A DNA stretch of 64,000 nucleotides, taken from contig JAWNGF010000003.1 of the NCBI GenBank assembly GCA_037039685.1, positions 2,666,001 through 2,730,000 on the forward strand, in the 5' to 3' direction. This document shows positions 1 to 10,930 of the stretch, one piece after another (the first letter of the stretch is position 1; every line of letters starts with the position of its first letter). Under the pieces are notes generated by a model that worked only from the letters and a program-made list of their open reading frames with translations, was not told the DNA's origin and did not search any database. The stretch comes from Ceratobasidium sp. AG-K (taxonomy: Eukaryota > Basidiomycota > Agaricomycetes > Cantharellales > Ceratobasidiaceae). The position numbers and the translations under genes are program-made.

Positions 1-1203
1 TTCATCCAGTATACTTCAGCACCGTCTTTGTTGCGGGCCCATCCAAGCAGCCTTACCAACTCATCTTCGCGAGTGCCTGCCGTACATGCCCTCCTCTGGA
101 TCTCCTCGGACGCGGCAGAATTATAAACTGCTGAGGCTACAGCCAAAAGCTGTCGCAGGCGTGCCTCCTGTATGTGTGTAAGTTATCCACCAATTCCCAC
201 ATGTACTCATGTCAGGGCCTGCCTTGTCCAATTTGTCAACTGTGTCCCACATGCTCAGATTTGCGTTCAGCTGGACTCATCATCAACGGTTGGGCCGCCT
301 AACACGAGTAGTTTACTAACCGTAAGACGCTGGAGATGGCCTTGGATCCGCTGGTAGCATTCGAGCACTTGGTCCGAGTTCCCCTCAGCCTCCACATATC
401 TTCGCGGCGTCCCTTGTGCTAACTTTTGTTCTACGATTCGCAGTTCAGCGTTGATTCCACTTTCAGCGCCCCTGTCAGCTTCAGGTGCGCCAGACACATA
501 TATAGCGACCTACGCGCATAGGTTCTTCATGCTCATGGTCATTCTTGGATTCGTCAAGCCAGTGAGGTGCCGACTGAGGTCTCGTAGAAGCGAATCCAGC
601 TTTGTTTGTAGGTCGCTATATTCATTACCTTTCTCTTTTGCAACCTGCTCACGGCGTCTCAGCCCTACATTGCGGGAGCTAGGTGTAAGAACTCACCTCG
701 AACACTGCTACAAGATCGTTGAACCCATCAATGGCAGCTTTGAATGGCGGGAATATCTCGGCTGTCGAGCCAAGCATTCCTAGTAGCAGCTTGAGACCAC
801 GCCATTTCACTGAGATTGATTCTTCTTGGAGCGGTGGCGTCGCATTAACGGGGGCCAGGTTCTGAGAAGCCAAGATGGTCGGCGCCAACTGCCGAAGTTG
901 GGTGTTTGCGAGCACATCTTGCAATTGTGTAGTGCTTGATGGACTGTAACTGGGAACGGACGCGGGACCAGCTGGGGCAGACGGCATTGCACCGATTGAA
1001 AAATAGGGAGTAAGTGGTTCAGAGCTGGGAGTGCTGGGCAGCGAAGTGATCGCACGTCGAGCTTCCTGTGGTGCAGGGCTTAGACTCCCAGTTGGCTCGG
1101 TTAAGTCCGGTAGAAAGTCCGAGGTATGGCTTCCTGAGCTTGCACCTGATCCCCGTTTCGCGTTGCCTTTGAATTGCGCGTACCGACTTTTGAATTTTTT
1201 CAT
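1..1203 (-). CDS. NACHT-type NLR protein, N-terminal part (runs off left edge)
   Basis: The minus-strand start is at 1203 (MKKFKSRYAQ). The first exon (1203-698) is Ser/Pro-rich and ends in a helical segment (WRGLKLLLGMLGSTAEIF, FNDLVAVFE) typical of the N-terminal region of agaricomycete STAND/NLR proteins. A donor follows at 696. Further exons cover about 640-500, 464-313 (RIVEQKLAQGTPRRY, LECYQRIQGHLQRLT) and 250-1. The last reads VYNSAASEEIQRRA, then GTREDELVRLLGWA, then AEVYWMN, which is the segment just before the NACHT P-loop (GMAGTGKT in the family). The P-loop and the C-terminal repeats lie outside the window. Such proteins act as NTP-driven switches in non-self recognition and heterokaryon incompatibility in other fungi; the role here is inferred from family. 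An alternative in-frame GTG at 1254 is unlikely to be the start. Confidence 0.8.
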
Positions 1204-1531
1204 GACTGTTCTCGAGTGTGATAGTGCTGATCTACGGAACCAAGCTGTGGGCACTAAGATAAAAAGAGTATGTAATCCACGTTGTGGCCAGGTGACCTGG
1301 GACCTGTGTCGGAATAGGAAGCAATCAAATTACCGGTATAAAACTCGTGGGCACCACGTGCGACTGGTCGTGATACCACCAGTCGCATAGAAAGATCAGC
1401 GGGTGTGTCAAGGTCTATCCACATGATCGACCTCAGCTAGTAAAAGTGACATAGTACATATCCTCTTTGAATCGACGGTGAAATAATTGCGGCTCGAACC
1501 ACATTCGATCTCGCAGCCAACGTGTGGGAAA
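1204..1531. other. upstream region of the NLR gene
   Basis: No gene is supported here. The stretch holds the presumed promoter of the minus-strand NLR gene and ends where the first long-hairpin element begins. An imperfect CACGTG-containing inverted motif (ccagtcgcacgtggtg type) is visible around 1350-1385. Confidence 0.3.
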
Positions 1532-1533
1532 TA

Positions 1534-2925
1534 CACTGAGTCGAAAAAGAAATGCACACGTGACCTAGATCAGTGCATATGGACAGCGACGAGCGATAGA
1601 GGGTTCGGGTGGCTTAGCTGAGTTAGTATAACTTGTAGACGACAGGTAGTAGCCTATGTATACAAAATTTTAGGATGTTCTCAGCATTTCCCGACATTGT
1701 AGGGCCGAGATACAATCAGTGCAACTGTGCATTTCTTTTTTGGGTTTGCACTGGTGGGACATAATCTCAATATGCACTATGGGGCCCTGGTTTTGAAAAT
1801 AAGGAAAATACATAAAGCCATTCTTTGATAGTATGTAATGCACTATATGGAATCTGAGCTATGTTTATTATAGACAAAAGTGAAAAAGAAATGGTAAGCC
1901 CAATTAGTTCAGTGCCTCATACCTCTGTAGGCATGGACATTGGGTAGTTGGCTCATGAGTAGAAGTGGTAGAGTTGCATTATTGAAGTCTATGTGAGCTG
2001 CTTGCAAATTTGCATGTTGCCCCATGCCACTTGAGGGATGGGTGTTGTGCTGTTGCCAAAGTTGCAGCAGAGCTACAGGAGGACACACATCTCCTGAGCA
2101 CACCAATTTTGGCATGCATATGCGCATACACTATTGATTAAGCATGTCAAATCTCAGCTGGGAGAGCTTTCTTGGGCAGGAGTTAAGGATCAATTACTTG
2201 CAGAATCATTTTCTTCAGGCCTATTTCATAGTATTTAGTAATAGAAAGCACCGTCCTGAAAATAACTGCTCCTTAACTCCTGCCCAAGAAAGATCTCCCA
2301 GCTGAGATTTGACATGCTTAATCAATAGTGTATGCACATATGCATGCCAAAATTGGTGTGCTCAGGAGATGTGTGTCCTCCTGTAGCTCTGCTGCAACTT
2401 TGGCAACAGGACAACACCCATCCCTCAAGTGGCATGGGGCAACATGCAAATTTGCAAGCAGCTCACATAGACTTCAATAATGCAACTCTACCACTTCTAC
2501 TCATGAGCCAACTACCCAATGCCCCTGCCTACAGAGGTATGAGGCACTGAACTAATTGGGCTTACCATTTCTTTTTCACTTTTGTCTATAATAAACATAG
2601 CTCAGATTCCATATAGTGTATTACATACTATCAAAGAATGGCTTTATGTATTTTCCTTATTTTCAAAACCAGGGCCCCATAGTGCATATTGAGATTATGT
2701 CCCACCAGTGCAAACCCAAAAAAGAAATGCACAGTTGCACTGATTGTATCTTGGCCCTACAATGTTGGGAAATGCTGAGAACATCCTGAAATTTTGTATA
2801 CATAGGCTACTACCTGTCGTCTACAAGTTATACTAACTCAGCTAAGCCACCTGAACCCTCTATTGCTCGTTGCTGTCCATATGCACTGATCTAGGTCATG
2901 TGTGCATTTCTTTTTTGACTCAGTG
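1534..2925. mobile_element. TA-flanked long-hairpin (foldback) element, 1392 bp
   Basis: The left arm (1534-2189) and right arm (2270-2925) are reverse complements over 656 bp without any gap: every matching pair tested sums to 4459. The loop is about 80 bp and is itself weakly palindromic. The ends read CACTGAGTC...GACTCAGTG and are flanked by TA at 1532-1533 and 2926-2927, as expected of Tc1/mariner-class integration. I count 14 mismatches between the arms, 8 of them CpG in the left arm and TpG/CpA in the right. No transposase is visible. Mirror-image 72-codon ORFs in the arms are by-products of the palindrome. It is a non-autonomous element or a fold-back derivative; the class is inferred from the TA duplication and the CACTG ends. 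Confidence 0.85.
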
Positions 2926-3713
2926 TAAAGATGGTGACAGTGATCAGCCACCACCTAACCTTCAGAAGCTGATGGAAATAAAGTTTGAAGGGCAGAATCA
3001 CCAGTAAAAGGCAAATTTCTCACCACTCAAGGCAAAATTTGGGAATTTTCATTAGACAAAACATTTGAAAATGCTTGTAAAACATGCCTATGTGGTAATT
3101 TCTGGTTAAAGTATCCTTGACAAGTCTGCCCACTCAAAATACCCATGGGGTCAGAGATTTGCATGTGACTAAAAGCAGTTGCCAAAGTTGCAGCCAGGCA
3201 AGAAATTGCATTGCAATGCGTATAGTAACTCATCAGTGGAGCCTGGGGTCCTTGAGGCTTCAGATATGGCAATTATATAGGAGGACAATCATTATATACA
3301 ATTTGCTGCCCATGCACATAGTCAGGTGTGGTATGATCATATGGGATGTGGGCCGGGTTTTGACAGTGGCCCTGAAACTCTTTGGTTACCCATTATATTG
3401 CCTGCAAACCGCTTTTCTTGCTCCAATAGGCGTTCACAAAGTGCTATGCTTGTGCTGCAGATATGATTATCCAAATTAGTCTCGATAACATGTTTATCAT
3501 CTTGCTAAACTAACTTTTGTATGGATTCAATTGCACCTAGCATGTACTTTGTCATTACTGATGGCTTGTTGGTGAGGGGCGTCTCTCAATATTTCCTCCT
3601 TGCATACCCCCAGTACTGTATTGCTCAATCAGGTGCATGAGTTTAGCAAGATGATAAACACATTATCGAGACTAATTTGGATAATCATATCTGCGGCACA
3701 AGCATAGCACTTT

Positions 3714-4168
3714 TGTCGTGAGCCAGCTCACTCCATCGGACTCGACTGTTGTCTCGCCCGCCTGTTCCCCTCTTTTGTGTTGTGTTCCGTTTCCGTTTGC
3801 CGCGTTGCCACCTTCTTGTGGTTGTTCTGTTACATTGTGTAACGCGGCTGTGCTTTGTACGAGTCATGTCTGTTCATACAGCATGACTCACATGGACACT
3901 CCTGACTGGTAGACTGTATGACTCATGTGGCTGCGCCTTGTATGACTCGGCCACTTCTTGAATATATATAGAGGACCAACAAGCCTGGTAACCCCAGCTT
4001 GTTTTGTCTCGTCAAAACATCCCCTCTGAGCGACACTTAGAACCACCCCTACCCTCAAGAGCCTACAGACGCTTAAGTGCGTTGCGGTTCAAGAGGTCAC
4101 TTAGGTCTTAGTGCCGTCCACTCTCCATCGCGGCTTGTCTCATACCCACCAAGAAGAAGCTTACGACA
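3714..4168 (+). repeat. 5' LTR
   Basis: This 455-bp repeat matches 10476-10930. It carries a TATA run at 3963-3970; about 30 bp downstream, at 3996, begins the 12-nt stretch AGCTTGTTTTGT that complements the primer site, which places the probable transcription start and the U3/R border there. It differs from the 3' LTR at ctCGcc/ctTGcc, ccCtc/ccTtc and gagCGac/gagCAac. Confidence 0.95.
3963..3970 (+). promoter_or_regulatory. LTR TATA box
   Basis: TATATATA lies about 33 bp before the predicted 5' end of the retrotransposon RNA at 3996. The same box recurs in the 3' LTR. The assignment rests on sequence and spacing. Confidence 0.6.
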
Positions 4169-4170
4169 TT

Positions 4171-4182
4171 ACAAAACAAGCT
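4171..4182 (+). other. primer-binding site, self-priming type
   Basis: ACAAAACAAGCT starts 2 nt after the 5' LTR and is the exact reverse complement of 3996-4007, the predicted first 12 nt of the element's own RNA. This is the arrangement known for Tf1 and its relatives, whose RNA 5' end folds back to prime minus-strand synthesis. No tRNA 3' end was matched to this site. Confidence 0.75.
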
Positions 4183-4197
4183 TAACAACATACAAAT

Positions 4198-6189
4198 ATG
4201 TCTATTCAAGAAGATGGAGGGTCACAACCCTCATCCACATTATCAACAAGAAGAGGACCCAGTCGGGCAGCAAGACACACAGGATCACTAAACGAGCAAG
4301 ATATCGCACAAGCTCAAGCGGGAGCTCCTGTCCGATCACGCTCCCAAAGCCAAACATCAATGCCGGGAGCTTTCGGCATCGTCGACATGACAACTGTACA
4401 AGAGGAAGAACCCACTATCACGAATAGAGAACCAGGAGATCTCACAAATGACCCCACCCCAGGGGTAATTCGCATTCCAACTGGGAGTCCAGGACCATCA
4501 CGTCCCTTGTGGCCACTAGGGACTAGGAGACAGTTCTTTTCCCCCCAACCCGAAGCTCATGGGGGCGTGTCGCTTGTTCCCATTAGACCCCCTCCTACAC
4601 CACACGTCCCCACAGTCCCCCAAATTGGAGGAACCATCACCAACGCAGGACCAATTCCAGTGGCTTCCCAGCCAGTTACACCAGTGATTCCGGCACCACC
4701 ATATGTCCCACAAGGTTACTCCGGGCAATTGGCCCCGGTACAACAAAGCACCGGTGATCCAGGAAGCTCAAGTTCAAGTTCCAGCTCTAACGGCAGGACT
4801 GTAATCAGTAATCTAGACGACTTGGACGACCTTCTAGAAGGAAGACACAACGCCACCATTAGGGTTATAGACAGAATGAGAGTCACTATAGATTGAAGGC
4901 TTAGTGGCCTAGAACAAGCCACACAAATCCTAGCAAACAACCAACAAATCTTTAACAACTCCATCAACACCCTACAAGGCACCTTGACGGACATCCTGAA
5001 CGCGGCAAGAAATGGCAAACATAATTCCTTTCTAGTTGGTCAAGATGTAACCCGCCTTCGAAATGAGGTTACCAACACTCAAGGACTAGTGAACAATATA
5101 CGCAAAGAGCTCAATGTTACCAGACAAGGGCAACTCGAATGGAACGAGGCAGTAACACAAGGACTAGAAACCTTACGACAGGAAGGAACCTCCTTCACTA
5201 CCAAAATCACGGAGGTTCAGGAAGCTATCAACAGTATGCGAGAAGAAATGGACGAAACGTCCCTGCACAGGATCCCCTCCAGGCGATCAAATTCTCCGCC
5301 ACACCCAGAAGCGGAATCTACCAGGATCGACGAATTGGAATTAAGAATTCAATGACTGACCGAAAACCCAAACATCGGTAACGGACCACGTCGTCCCAAG
5401 GTGACTCGTCCAGAAGCCTTCGATGGAAAGAAAGGAGAAGGTGCCGAAATGTTCATCACACAAATGGAAAGCTACTTTGTACGTCTAGGCGATCAATACA
5501 CTTCCAACGAAGAAAGAATACGCAAAGCTCTAGCAAACTTCAAATCCAAGAACAAGGCCGCCACTCACTGGGCACAAGTACTCTTACGATCGCTTAACCA
5601 AGGGGAGAATAACCAAAACCTCGCCTCATGGGAAAGTTTCAAGGCACACTTCATGGAACAGTTCAGCAACCCCAACAAGAAGGCTAAGGCCAAATCGGAC
5701 ATCCGGAAATGCAAACAGAACAACTCAGTAGCAAACTACGCTTCAGAATTCCGATACCTTCTGGTAGACGTAAATTGGGGACAGGAAGCTCTGATCAACC
5801 AATTCAAGGAAGGGTTGAAGTCTGAGGTCAAAACCGAACTAGCTCGTTTCGAACTAACCCTGATCAATGAAGATGGGACAGAACGGGAACTTTCCCTTGA
5901 CCGATGGATCTCAATCGCAATCTCTATTGACCAGAAATTGCAACAAATCAAGACCTCTACAGGGAAGAAAGCAGCCCAACCAACCGCTAGCGGACAGTCC
6001 TCTACAAAGCGGCTACCCGACGAAGTATACAAAGCAAGGATAGCAAGCAACCGCTGCTTGAAGTGCGGACAGGAAGGACACCGTTCATTCAAATGCCCAT
6101 CCAAGGAATGGATAACGACGGAACCCAGCATTAAAGGAAGGGAGGCAACAATTACAGAAGACTCGGGAAAAGAAGGGGTCTCCCTCTAA
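4198..6189 (+). pseudogene. gag: gag, interrupted by two in-frame stops
   Basis: One frame runs from the ATG at 4198 (MSIQEDGGSQPSST) to the TAA at 6187-6189. TGA at 4894-4896 and 5353-5355 interrupt it; both are consistent with CGA to TGA changes. The N-terminal third is Pro/Ser-rich, the centre helical (4984-5355), and 5401-5950 has the retrotransposon capsid signature (FDGKKGEGAEMFI, then WESFKAHFMEQFSNP). A CCHC zinc knuckle, CLKCGQEGHRSFKC, lies at about 6056-6097. Gag packages the element RNA into virus-like particles. Pol lies in the -1 frame and overlaps the end of gag. Confidence 0.9.
6165..6171 (+). promoter_or_regulatory. candidate -1 ribosomal frameshift heptamer between gag and pol
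   Basis: In the gag frame the bases read G GGA AAA, which fits the X XXY YYZ slippery consensus. The pol frame (-1) is open from 6135 onward, and gag stops at 6187, so the heptamer lies in the 50-nt overlap. A slip here would give uninterrupted entry into the protease region. No downstream pseudoknot was modelled. Confidence 0.45.
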
Positions 6190-9100
6190 CTGTGTGTGGA
6201 GAGACCAAAAAACCAGCAACGGAAACAATGTACTTTAGAGGAACAAATGAGTCAACCATTGTTTACGCAAACGTTGCCGGAATCACAGAACCTATCCCAA
6301 CCCTCATCGATTCTGGAGCATCAAAGAACTTCTTGGACATCTCTTGGGCTCGATCCAACAATATCCCACTCATGGAACTTTCCACTCCGAGAAAAGTGAT
6401 CGGTATCCAGGGGAAGGAACTCTCTCACCAAATACGCTTCAAAGCTAAGCTGGAACTAGACGTGGAGGGAAGAACCTTCAAACAAATCTTCTTTGCTATG
6501 CCTACTGGGGAAACTAAACTTATCCTAGGACTGGAATGGCTAGAAGAAGCAAACCCGATCATCAATTGGAAAACGAAGCACATATCATGGCGGCCAGAAC
6601 CCATCCAAGCAAGAACGGCCTCAATAGACGACCTACCCGAAGAATTCAAGGAATTTGCCTAGGTCTTCAGTGAAGAGAAATTCAAGAGAATCCCAGATCA
6701 TCAACCATACGACTGCGCCATCAATTTCAAGGAAGGAGCTGAACTTCCAAAACTGGCCAGACCAATCCCACTCTCTCCAGCAGAATCAATTGCACTAAGA
6801 GAATACCTGGATGAAGAAATCGCAGCGGGAAAGATCCGACCAAGCAAATCACCCATTGCATCACCTTGTTTCTTTGTTAAAAAACCGATCGATCCAAAAA
6901 ATCCAGGAGCAGTTCGCCAGCTACGACTCGTTCAAGACCTCAGAGGAGTAAACGCTATTACAAAGGACGACAGATTCCCAATGCCCCTAATGGAAGACCT
7001 CCTGGATAAAATTAAGGACGCGAAAATTTTCTCCAAGATTGATCTACGCATGGGTTTCAACAATATCAGAATTAGAGAAGGCGACGAATGGAAGACAGCT
7101 TTCAGAACAAAAGAATGACTCTTCGAATACGTCGTCATGCCTTTTGGACTAAAAAACGCGCCCGCGATTTTCCAAAGATATATGAATCACATTTTCCATG
7201 ATCTCATCGATGTATGTGTCATTGTATACATTGACGACATCCTAGTCTTCTCCAAGGACAGAAGCCAACATACCATGGATGTCAGAAGAGTACTAAAGAT
7301 CTTACTGGAGGAAAATCTTTTCGCAAAGCTGCCAAAATGCGAATTCTTTGTCACCAAATTAACATATACTGGACTTGGAATCAGCGATTCGGGCATCTCT
7401 ATGGAGGAAGAAAAGGTCAAGGCAATAAAGGAGTGGAAGGAACCAAAAACAGTCAAGCAGGTCCAAGCATTCCTAGGATTCGCAAATTTCTACCGAAGAT
7501 TCGTACCGAATTTCAGCCGACTAGCAAAACCCCTGACAACCTTAACAAGAAAGGAGAACAAATGGGAATGGGGAAACAATCAGCAGGAAGCATTTGAAGC
7601 CCTAAAAACGGAAATCAGCAAGGAACCCACTCTACGCCATCCAAACCCTGACAAGCCCTTCTTCTTGGAAACAGACGCAAGTGGAGTAGCAATGGGAGCA
7701 ATCCTGTTGCAAAGGCAAGATGATGGCTACCTACACCCTATTGCTTTTCTTTCAAAATCTTTCAACGAGGCTCAGCTCAACTACGACGTCCACGATAAGG
7801 AACTTATGGCAATTATAGAATCTTTAACACATTGGAGGCTATACCTCGAGGGAACAAAGGACCCTATCACCATCTACACCAATCATAGGAATCTACAGTT
7901 CTGGAAGGAAGCAAGAACTTTCAACTGTTGACATGCAAGATGGCACCAATTGCTTGCTTCCTATAACTTTGACATCATATACCGCCCTGGAATCCTGTCA
8001 TCTAAACCGGACCTATTGTCTAGGCGATCAGACCATGAAGATACCCCCACGCCTGAACAAGTTATGATATCTGTCGAAAGGTTCAAGGGGTTTGTGGGAC
8101 AAGTAGACACGGACATCATAGAGACTATCAAGGAGGCACAGGAAACAGATGAAGGATTGGCGCAAATCAAAGAAATCTGCAAATCAAGGGAAATGTTACC
8201 AAAAACCCTACAACACAGTGCTAAGGATTACGATTTCAAAGAGGGACTTTTATGGTTCAAGGGAAGGATTTACGTGCCAGAAGATAAAGAAGCCAGGCTG
8301 GCCATCATGCGAGTCCACCACGACTCAAAAATCGCGGGACATCAAGGACAAGCTAGAACGCTGGAACTAATATCAAGAAGATACTTCTGGCCGGGAATGA
8401 AGCAAAGCGTAAACAGATACGTGGAATCCTGTGAAACTTGCCAACGGACAAAAGGATCAAAATCGATAGTTCCGGTCAAGCCTCTGGAAATTCCAAAAGG
8501 ACCGTGGGAAGACATAGCGTTTGACTTCGTAGTGAAATTACCAAAATCCAGAGGATCGGATAGCATCTTAGTAGTGGTGGACCGATTCTCAAGAATGGCA
8601 CACTTCATACCCTGCAAAGAATCTCACACAACAAGCGACCTTGCAAATCTTTTCGTTACAAATGTTTGGAAACTGCACGGTTTTCCAAAGAGCACAATCT
8701 CAGACCAAGGGACTACTTTCAATTCCAAACTTATGAAGGCCATTTATGAGAAAATTGGAACTAGCCCAGGTTTCAGTACCGCCTACCACCCCCAAACAGA
8801 TGGAATAACGGAGAGAATCAATCAATGGATGGAAGGCTGGCTACAATCATTCGTCAACTACCAACAGGATGATTGGGCAGACTTATTACCGATTGCGGAA
8901 TTCAGCTATAATCTACAGAAACACCGCGTAACAGGAAGTTCCCCTTTTGAAATTGTCTACGGGAGGGAACCACTGTGGAACATCTCAGCAGAAGAATCTG
9001 CGGTTCCAGAAGCAAACAACATCACAGAAAAATGGTGTAAAATCCACGACGAAGCAATCGCATCAATGGAAACCCAAAAGCTCCCAGAAGAAGAGCCAAG

Positions 9101-9989
9101 AAACAAGTACCAAGAAGGAAATCTAGTATGGCTGCTGGGAAAGAACATTCAAACAAAGAGGCCATCAAAGAAACTGGATAACAAAAAGCATGGGCCATTT
9201 GTTGTAAAGCGAAAAATAGGGTCACACGCTTATGAGCTCGATGTGCCGGCAACAATGAGGGTGCACCCTGTTTTTCACATTGATTTGCTCAGCCCTTACA
9301 AGGAAGACACAGAATTCAGCCGAAACCAACCCCGACCACCGCCGATCATAACAGAAGAAGGAGAAGAAGAATATGAAGTAGAGAAGATTTTGGACTGGAA
9401 GGAGACAAAGGACGGTCTTTTTTACAGGGTCAGATGGAAGGGTTATGGAAGTGAAGAAGACACAGAACAAAGGGCGGAAGATTTTGGTCACCTTTCAAAG
9501 ATCATCAAGGACCTTCTACGCCGACACCCCGAAGCTCCCACGCCATCTAACTATGCTCCAGGGAAGATAAAAGGCAGAAGGGGTGAAACAGGTAGTGTCA
9601 CTTGCAAAACTTGCTACTACTCCAAGAAACACCCCCAACTCTACGCTTTAAATCTTTTTTGCCCTCTACAATGCCTGCTGTCACCCGCTCCACCATTGCC
9701 AACAACCTCACCCGCGTCCTCGAAGGACCTGCCTTTGCCACGGCAAGGATCCTTGACTCCGGGGCTGCCCTCTACGTCTTCAAGAGGTCACAACAAGGCT
9801 CGGGCAGACTGCACTTCAGGGCCTCGGACGACATCCTCCACTCAGACCTGGGGGAATTCCAGTGGGTCGGGAAAAATGGCCGACACGCATGCAGCTCCTA
9901 CAGAAGGACATATTTGTCTGCCGGGGGTGTGCCGCATTCCAGGTCTTGGAGGTTGTTCTCCTCTCCACCCACATGCTCGGTGTGGTTGA
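6171..9989 (+). pseudogene. pol: pol (protease, RT, RNase H, integrase, chromodomain) with three stops
   Basis: The frame is one continuous reading broken by TAG 6660-6662, TGA 7116-7118 and TGA 7929-7931. In order it shows aspartic protease (LIDSGASKNFLD, about 6303), reverse transcriptase (FSKIDLRMGF about 7030, VMPFGLKNAPAIFQ about 7134, YIDD about 7225), RNase H (FLETDASG, 7660s), integrase HHCC finger (HHDS..GH....CETC) near 8317-8443, integrase core with D, D and E residues (FDFVVKLP, SDQGTTF, TERINQ), GPF module (HGPFVVKRKIGSHAYELDVP) and a chromodomain (YEVEKILDW, FYRVRWKGY) at 9370-9486. The stop at 7929 follows a Cys codon where the family has Arg-Arg; both fit CpG decay. The chromodomain in relatives steers integration to modified histone H3. 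The tail after about 9560 is probably read-on into the overlapping third ORF. Confidence 0.93.
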
Positions 9990-10434
9990 ATGGGGACAAG
10001 AAGGAGCGTACTCGAGCGAGTGGGTACCAGGTTACAACGGAAGGCAGCCAACGCTCCGACCTAGATGGAACGATGCCTGGGACGCCAACTACGAAAAGGA
10101 CCTGAGCGACTGGAGGATGGAGAGGGGCCGATACCAGAAGGAGAAGATCGACTGGGAACCCTACTGGTGGAAGAAGGAGGAGACTGACGTGTCGGCATGG
10201 AAGGAGGCAGAGCCCAACGTGCAACAGTGGGACAAGGAGTTCGTGGAGGCTCAGGAAAGGGTTTTGGACTGGTCCAAGGCCGACTGGACAAGGGAGGAGA
10301 CATGGGAAGAATGGGAGAAGTTCTCGGACAAACCAGGGAACACCGCGTTCAACCCCATCGACCTGACCTTGGAGGAAGATGAAGGGCTTGAGGAGTTTAT
10401 GCTGAGGAAAGGGAAGGACTGCGCGGTGCAGTAA
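9671..10434 (+). pseudogene. third ORF of the retrotransposon: Trp-rich protein, one frameshift
   Basis: After pol a further reading begins at ATG 9671 (MPAVTRSTIANNL..GEFQWVGKNG), then continues in another frame from about 9885 (MQLLQKDIFVCRGCAAF) to the stop at 10434. An indel in the A-run at 9872-9876 would join them. The second part holds 12 tryptophans in 83 residues within an acidic, probably helical stretch (WNDAWDANY, WEPYWW, WEEW). Its codons end mostly in G or C, whereas gag-pol is A-rich, so it may have been acquired from a host gene. It ends 41 bp before the 3' LTR. I do not recognise a domain. Confidence 0.6.
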
Positions 10435-10462
10435 GTCCATTCAGGTCCCCCAAATGGACTCA

Positions 10463-10475
10463 TAGGGGGGAGTAA
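10463..10475 (+). other. polypurine tract next to the 3' LTR
   Basis: The purine run AGGGGGGAGTAA directly precedes the 3' LTR and is the expected primer for plus-strand synthesis. Confidence 0.6.
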
Positions 10476-10930
10476 TGTCGTGAGCCAGCTCACTCCATCG
10501 GACTCGACTGTTGTCTTGCCCGCCTGTTCCCTTCTTTTGTGTTGTGTTCCGTTTCCGTTTGCCGCGTTGCCACCTTCTTGTGGTTGTTCTGTTACATTGT
10601 GTAACGCGGCTGTGCTTTGTACGAGTCATGTCTGTTCATACAGCATGACTCACATGGACACTCCTGACTGGTAGACTGTATGACTCATGTGGCTGCGCCT
10701 TGTATGACTCGGCCACTTCTTGAATATATATAGAGGACCAACAAGCCTGGTAACCCCAGCTTGTTTTGTCTCGTCAAAACATCCCCTCTGAGCAACACTT
10801 AGAACCACCCCTACCCTCAAGAGCCTACAGACGCTTAAGTGCGTTGCGGTTCAAGAGGTCACTTAGGTCTTAGTGCCGTCCACTCTCCATCGCGGCTTGT
10901 CTCATACCCACCAAGAAGAAGCTTACGACA
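10476..10930 (+). repeat. 3' LTR
   Basis: 455 bp, matching 3714-4168 at all but three positions, followed by the second ACTTT target copy at 10931-10935. Confidence 0.95.

Larger units (their letters stand above)
3714..10930 (+). mobile_element. full-length Ty3/gypsy chromovirus (Tf1/sushi-like), 7217 bp
   Basis: Two 455-bp direct LTRs (3714-4168 and 10476-10930) bound gag, pol and an extra 3' ORF. The LTRs begin TGTCGT and end ACGACA. The target duplication ACTTT is perfect (3709-3713 and 10931-10935), so the boundaries are certain. The LTRs differ at only 3 positions, two of them CpG/TpG or CpG/CpA pairs, pointing to recent insertion. Domain order is Gag with zink knuckle, protease, reverse transcriptase, RNase H, integrase, chromodomain. 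Five in-frame stops in gag-pol mean this copy cannot encode its proteins without readthrough. Primer use appears to be of the self-priming type. Confidence 0.97.

Noticed and set aside
1909..2550. Paired 72-codon ORFs as a possible inverted gene duplication
   Set aside because: The similarity covers the whole 656-bp arms, including non-coding parts, and the element is TA-flanked, so a transposon palindrome explains it.
3685..3912. Short ORFs on both strands of the LTRs (also at 10441-10674)
   Set aside because: They lie in non-coding LTR sequence and are duplicated only because the LTRs are.
9602..9989. Pol tail after the chromodomain as extra coding domain
   Set aside because: It is low-complexity, has no motif, and overlaps the better supported third ORF in another frame.
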